The notes beneath the pieces were generated by a model. It was not told where the DNA came from, did not search any database, and saw nothing but the letters and a program-made list of their open reading frames with translations. Shown in pieces: positions 60,623 through 64,000 of a stretch of 64,000 nt of DNA. The stretch comes from an uncultured Eubacteriales bacterium. Lineage in GTDB: Bacteria; Bacillota; Clostridia; Oscillospirales; Oscillospiraceae. The DNA lies in NCBI GenBank assembly GCA_900079765.1, contig LT599017.1, positions 3,003,199-3,067,198 of the forward strand. The letters are read 5' to 3'. The first letter of the stretch is position 1, and each line of letters starts with the position of its first letter. A program made the translations under genes and the position numbers.

Positions 60623-63600
60623 TTAGGCGGCGGGGGCAACTTCGGTCAGGAGGCCGAAGGTGTCAAGGACGAAAAGCGCGGTCTGGCTGATGACGCTGGT
60701 AATGGCGGTATAGTCGCCTGTGAAGACGTTGAGGGTGTGGTCGGCGCCGTCCTCAATCCAAGCGGAACCGTCCTTGGCGGCATTCTTGATGGAGATCGCG
60801 TTATCAATCGGCACCACGGTGTCCTGGTCGCCGGCGATGGCAAGCACGCGGCCGTCGATCTTGGCGACCTGGGCGAGGACGTCTGTACCCGCTACGTCCT
60901 CAAACCACTTCGTGCCCAGGTGCAGAGGCTCACGCCAGTCAAAGGTCATCTCGTAATAGCCCTTCTCCTTGGCCTGGGCATAGGCCTCATCAAAGGTCTT
61001 GTCGCCAAAGAGGCCGGAGCCGGTCAGCTCGAGGGCGCCCGCCCAAGTCACGACGACTTTGAAGGTGTCGGGATACTTGGCGGCAGCCAGCAGGGCGTTG
61101 GTGCCGCCCTGGCTCCAGCCCATGACGCCCAGCTCGTCGGCGTTTACCACGTCCAACTTGGCGAGGTAGTCGGCGGCGGCCTTGGCATCGATGTTGGCGG
61201 AGGTGTAGCTGTAGTTCACATAGTCGGCAGTAGAGTCGCCATTGCCCATGAAGTCGATGCGCAGAGTGGCAATGCCAGCGGCGGCCATAGCGGGGGCGGC
61301 CATAGCATAACCCCCGCCGGCCTCGTCCTTATTGGAGCCCGTGCCGTGAAGCATGACCACGCCGGGAACCTGGGCGTTCTTGGAGGCTGCTGTGGGCAGG
61401 GTGAGGGTACCGACGACAGTGTGTGCGGGAACGCCGCTCTGGGCCGGGACCTCAATGGAGACTGCGGTCTCACTGTAGGTAGGCTCCATCACGTCATAGG
61501 CGGCCAGGATCTTAGCGAGCTCAGCACGGACGGCGTTGTCGTTGGGGGCCAGGAGGCCGCCGGTCTTGCCGGTGACGAGGCCGGCGCTATATGCAAAGGT
61601 CATGCCATCCACGGCCCAGGAGCCGACAGTGGCATAGTCGGGAGCTTCGGTGACCGCCGCGTCGGGGGTCACGATGATTTTGTTCAGGCTAGCGTGGCGG
61701 TACAGGATGGTGGCAACCTCAGCACGGGTGATGGCACGGTCACCATAGAACTGGCTGTTGGCGGGCACCACGGCGAGGCCGGTGCTCTCTGCCCAGGCCG
61801 CGGCGGCGGCATACCACTTGCCGGAAATGTCGATGAAGGTGCTCTCTCCCTCAACGGTCGGCTTGCCGGCCATGTTATAGAGAGTCTGGAACACGGTGCC
61901 GCGGGTGACGGTGCCGGTGGGGGCAAAGCTGTTGTTGCCGATACCCTGCATCAAGCCGTTGGCGATGGCGTACTCGGCGGCGCTCTCAAACCAGGAGCCG
62001 GGAGTCACGTCGCTGGGGATGATGGTGATACGGTCGGCGGTGGTGCCGTACTTCTCAGCGGTAATCTTGCCGCCCAGCTCCCCGGCGGTGTAGTCGATGA
62101 GGGCGTTCTCCAGAGTCACGCCGACATCCTTCCACCCGCCCACGCGCTTGAAGACGCCGTATGTGTCGCCGCCCTTGGCGGTAAAGTCGTTGGTGGCGAG
62201 GGTATAGGTGGCCGCAGCGTCAAATGCCTCGCCGTTTATGGTGGAGATAGTCACGCGGCTGCCGGGGTTGGCGGGGGCATAGTAAGTAGAAGCGGGGTAC
62301 TGGTCGCCGTTGACGTAGGGGACAGCGGTGTCGATGGTGAACTCAATGCCGGAGACCTGGGGGAACGCGCCGATGGCGTCAGGGGTGCTCCAGGTAGCGG
62401 CCTCCAGGGCCTCCAGCAGCTCAGCGCCGGTGACCGAGATGGTGGCGACGGTGTTGCCGAAGGGGAAGACAGCCAGCAGGTCCAGCTTGGAGATATTGCC
62501 CTTGGTCAGGGTCTCGCGGATGCCGCCGCCATTGGTGATAGCCGCGTCCACCGCGTTCTCACCCAGCGTCTTGCGTGCCTGCCAGAGAATGGCGTCGGCT
62601 GCATAGTCGCCCAGGTTGGTCTCGGCGGTGCGGTTGCCCTGCCCGGCAGGGAAGGTGACCGCGACGGCCCCGTTGGTGGAAGTGGCGGCCCCACCGGAGC
62701 GGGAGCCGTTCAGGTCCACGTCGGTGGTGGCGATGGTCTCGCCGTACTCCGCCTTCACGGCGGCATCACGGCTGTTGATGACAGTGTTCACGGCCTCATC
62801 CACCTTGGAGTAGGACTTGGTAGAGATCAGGCTGTCGGTGAGGGTCTTGGCCGTCTTGTCATAGATGACCACGCCCACGTTGGCGAGGGCGGTGCCGGTG
62901 GAGACGACCTTGGTACCGTTGAGGACATTGGTGTCGCCGATCTCCTTGGCAATTTCAGAGGTGGTGGAGTGGCTGTGGCCATCGATGAAGAGGTCGATGC
63001 CGGTGACGGCCTTGACCACATCGAGGGACTGATTGCCCTTGCTTTCGTCGGCGATGCCCAGGTGGCCAAGGCAAACGATCAGGTCAGCGCCGGCAGCCTT
63101 CAGCGTGTCCACCTGAGCCTGCGCATCGGCGTACAGTTTCTCTCCCTGGGAAAACGCGACGCCCGGCATCTTGCTGGCATCGGCTTTGGTCAGAGTCTCG
63201 GGAGTGGCAAGGCCAAATACACCGATCTTCACGCCGCCGACCTCGAAGATCTTGTTGGCGTCGAAGATGGGCTTGCCGGTCTTCTCATACACCATGTTGG
63301 CGCAGAGAATGGAGAAGTCGGCCAGGTCGGCCAGCTCCAGGAGGTTGTCGAGTCCGAAGTCAAGCTCATGGTTGCCCACGGTCATCGCGTCATAGCCCGC
63401 AGCGTTCATGAAGTTGATGGCGCTCACGCCCTTGTCGGCGCTCACCAACGGCTTCCCCATGATAGCGTCGCCGTCGGAGAGGAGGAGCACGGTGGCGCCC
63501 GCTGCCTCGAAGTCGGCCTTCAGCTGGGCCACGCCCGCCGTACCGATGGAGGCGCCCGCCTTGGCAACATCGGCGCCATGGGTGTCGTTGGTGTGGAGGA

Positions 63601-63724
63601 TGACGATCTTGCCCGCCACGTCGGGGATGACGTAGGCCGGGGTCTCATCCGCCGCCAGCGCGGGGACGAACAGGGAGCAGAGCATTGCCAATGCGAGGAT
63701 GAGGGACATGAATTTACGCTTCAT
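60623..63724 (-). CDS. 5'-nucleotidase / SLH / alpha-beta hydrolase fusion
   Basis: A 1033-residue exported protein with three parts. Signal peptide 1-24 (ALA-A cut). Part 1 (~35-555) is a complete UshA-type nucleotidase: metal motifs ILHTNDTHGAD, SDGDAIMGKP, VGNHELDFG and DGHSHS, then the C-terminal substrate domain with TNLGDYAADAILW and TNGGGIRETL. Part 2 (~570-765) is three SLH repeats (SWFESAAEYAIANGLMQG; GKWYAAAAAWAESTGL; SWAVDGMTFAYSAGL) for wall attachment. Part 3 (~775-1033) is an alpha/beta hydrolase with HGTGSN, nucleophile GVMGWSQGGTNAL, Asp in AGDQDTVVP and His in DGADHTL. SLH repeats normally sit at one end; here they join two enzymes. Both active sites look intact. Substrate of the hydrolase unknown (ester or acyl group). 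Confidence 0.88.
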   Translation of the reverse strand: MKRKFMSLILALAMLCSLFVPALAADETPAYVIPDVAGKIVILHTNDTHGADVAKAGASIGTAGVAQLKADFEAAGATVLLLSDGDAIMGKPLVSADKGVSAINFMNAAGYDAMTVGNHELDFGLDNLLELADLADFSILCANMVYEKTGKPIFDANKIFEVGGVKIGVFGLATPETLTKADASKMPGVAFSQGEKLYADAQAQVDTLKAAGADLIVCLGHLGIADESKGNQSLDVVKAVTGIDLFIDGHSHSTTSEIAKEIGDTNVLNGTKVVSTGTALANVGVVIYDKTAKTLTDSLISTKSYSKVDEAVNTVINSRDAAVKAEYGETIATTDVDLNGSRSGGAATSTNGAVAVTFPAGQGNRTAETNLGDYAADAILWQARKTLGENAVDAAITNGGGIRETLTKGNISKLDLLAVFPFGNTVATISVTGAELLEALEAATWSTPDAIGAFPQVSGIEFTIDTAVPYVNGDQYPASTYYAPANPGSRVTISTINGEAFDAAATYTLATNDFTAKGGDTYGVFKRVGGWKDVGVTLENALIDYTAGELGGKITAEKYGTTADRITIIPSDVTPGSWFESAAEYAIANGLMQGIGNNSFAPTGTVTRGTVFQTLYNMAGKPTVEGESTFIDISGKWYAAAAAWAESTGLAVVPANSQFYGDRAITRAEVATILYRHASLNKIIVTPDAAVTEAPDYATVGSWAVDGMTFAYSAGLVTGKTGGLLAPNDNAVRAELAKILAAYDVMEPTYSETAVSIEVPAQSGVPAHTVVGTLTLPTAASKNAQVPGVVMLHGTGSNKDEAGGGYAMAAPAMAAAGIATLRIDFMGNGDSTADYVNYSYTSANIDAKAAADYLAKLDVVNADELGVMGWSQGGTNALLAAAKYPDTFKVVVTWAGALELTGSGLFGDKTFDEAYAQAKEKGYYEMTFDWREPLHLGTKWFEDVAGTDVLAQVAKIDGRVLAIAGDQDTVVPIDNAISIKNAAKDGSAWIEDGADHTLNVFTGDYTAITSVISQTALFVLDTFGLLTEVAPAA

Positions 63725-63761
63725 CTAACATTCCGCCTTTCTTTTTCCCTATTTTTCTGGT

Positions 63762-63846
63762 CAGTGCACACCGTCTATTCTGTCTGTTATTCATGGAATA
63801 TCAGACAGAACGCCAATAGGCGTTCCTCAAATTACGGCGTGCACTG
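63762..63846 (-). ncRNA. Three-way-junction leader of the 5'-nucleotidase fusion gene
   Basis: In the minus-strand 5' UTR, a 13-bp closing helix (63846-63834 with 63774-63762) holds two stacked hairpins: GAACGCC-TATT-GGCGTTC (63825-63808), directly joined to TGTCTG/CAGACA with an inner TATTC/GAATA helix (63807-63781). Junction strands are AATTTGAG and GAATAG. The closing helix has a G-U pair as minus RNA but an A-C mismatch as plus RNA, so the minus strand is the folded one. It lies between the promoter and the ribosome site; no terminator follows. Not a class I recognise. Confidence 0.55.
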
Positions 63847-63865
63847 CCGGTTTATGAACGCTTTA

Positions 63866-63894
63866 ATAGTAACAAAATCTTTACAAAATTACAA
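63866..63894 (-). promoter_or_regulatory. Promoter of the 5'-nucleotidase fusion gene
   Basis: Minus strand TTGTAA (63894-63889), 17-bp spacer, TACTAT (63871-63866); the UTR is about 135 nt. Confidence 0.65.
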
Positions 63895-63935
63895 GGGACG
63901 CTCAGAGTTTTTTCAAATAGTTTCCTCCTTTATAC

Positions 63936-63962
63936 AAAAAATCCCCGCCGTTTTGGCGGGGA
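63936..63962 (-). terminator. Terminator of a minus-strand gene beyond the right edge
   Basis: Perfect 8-bp arms TCCCCGCC (63942-63949) and GGCGGGGA (63955-63962) with six A on the left, a T-tract for minus-strand RNA. The gene it ends lies outside the window. Confidence 0.75.
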
Positions 63963-64000
63963 CTTTGGGCATGACGTTTATTTTGTGACCCATGTGCCGG

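Noticed and set aside
60737..63988. A 1083-codon open frame antisense to the 5'-nucleotidase fusion
   Set aside because: Low-complexity Gly/Val/His composition typical of a shadow frame; the other strand carries clear enzyme motifs.

Overview
The window looks like chromosome from a GC-rich, low-spore-group Firmicute of the gut Clostridia, most likely Oscillospiraceae (Flavonifractor/Oscillibacter/Intestinimonas-like). The evidence is the Firmicute-type rimP-nusA-ylxR-ylxQ-infB-rbfA-nrnA-truB-ribF operon, T-box leaders in front of metQ and thrS, CIRCE-controlled groESL, SLH-domain exported proteins, sortase with an LPXTG adhesin, frequent TTG starts with strong GGAGG sites, and a codon third position rich in G/C. 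That G/C bias creates long antisense reading frames, which I left out. I see no rRNA, tRNA, CRISPR array, prophage or intact insertion sequence; this is essentially a core chromosomal region with exported and regulatory accessory parts.

Layout. 0-4.6 kb: an SLH/M15 peptidase, then a minus-strand Crp/Fnr regulator plus NitT/TauT-type ABC transporter operon behind a perfect 30-bp palindrome. 4.6-6.2 kb: a small unknown protein and an LCP-family wall enzyme. 6.2-14.7 kb: the minus-strand translation/transcription operon from rimP to ribF. 14.9-20.6 kb: moxR, DUF58, transglutaminase and DUF1576 genes, apparently one operon. 20.6-27.9 kb: a surface locus with a secreted CAP protein behind two tandem c-di-GMP-I riboswitches, a sortase, and a divergent 1725-residue LPXTG adhesin. 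27.9-34.5 kb: AI-2E family permease, cysteine desulfurase/NifU scaffold, MetNI and T-box-controlled MetQ, and a P-loop NTPase. 34.5-37.8 kb: a riboswitch-like leader (probable Moco/Tuco type) with terminator in front of a FecBCD-type ABC importer. 37.8-40.5 kb: an Rrf2 regulator, then a Tyr-rich leader peptide and attenuator in front of DAHP synthase and prephenate dehydrogenase. 40.5-47.7 kb: an LtaS-like sulfatase and the glycolytic run pgk-tpiA-gpmI-eno. 47.9-53.3 kb: trmL, proBA, a small unknown protein, nadE. 53.3-60.5 kb: an orphan terminator/possible sRNA, T-box thrS, an RNA methyltransferase, an unassigned structured stretch, a diacylglycerol-kinase-like gene, groESL. 60.6-64 kb: a 1033-residue 5'-nucleotidase/SLH/alpha-beta-hydrolase fusion with a three-way-junction 5' UTR.

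The most unusual content is regulatory RNA rather than protein: tandem c-di-GMP aptamers each with its own terminator, a probable ribosome-mediated tyrosine attenuator in a Firmicute, a cofactor-type riboswitch over a FecBCD importer, two T-boxes, an unassigned branched RNA-like element (57.1-57.3 kb), and a compact three-helix leader at 63.8 kb. Functional statements rest on recognised motifs in the translated sequence; promoters and RNA structures were found by eye and have not been tested by computation.
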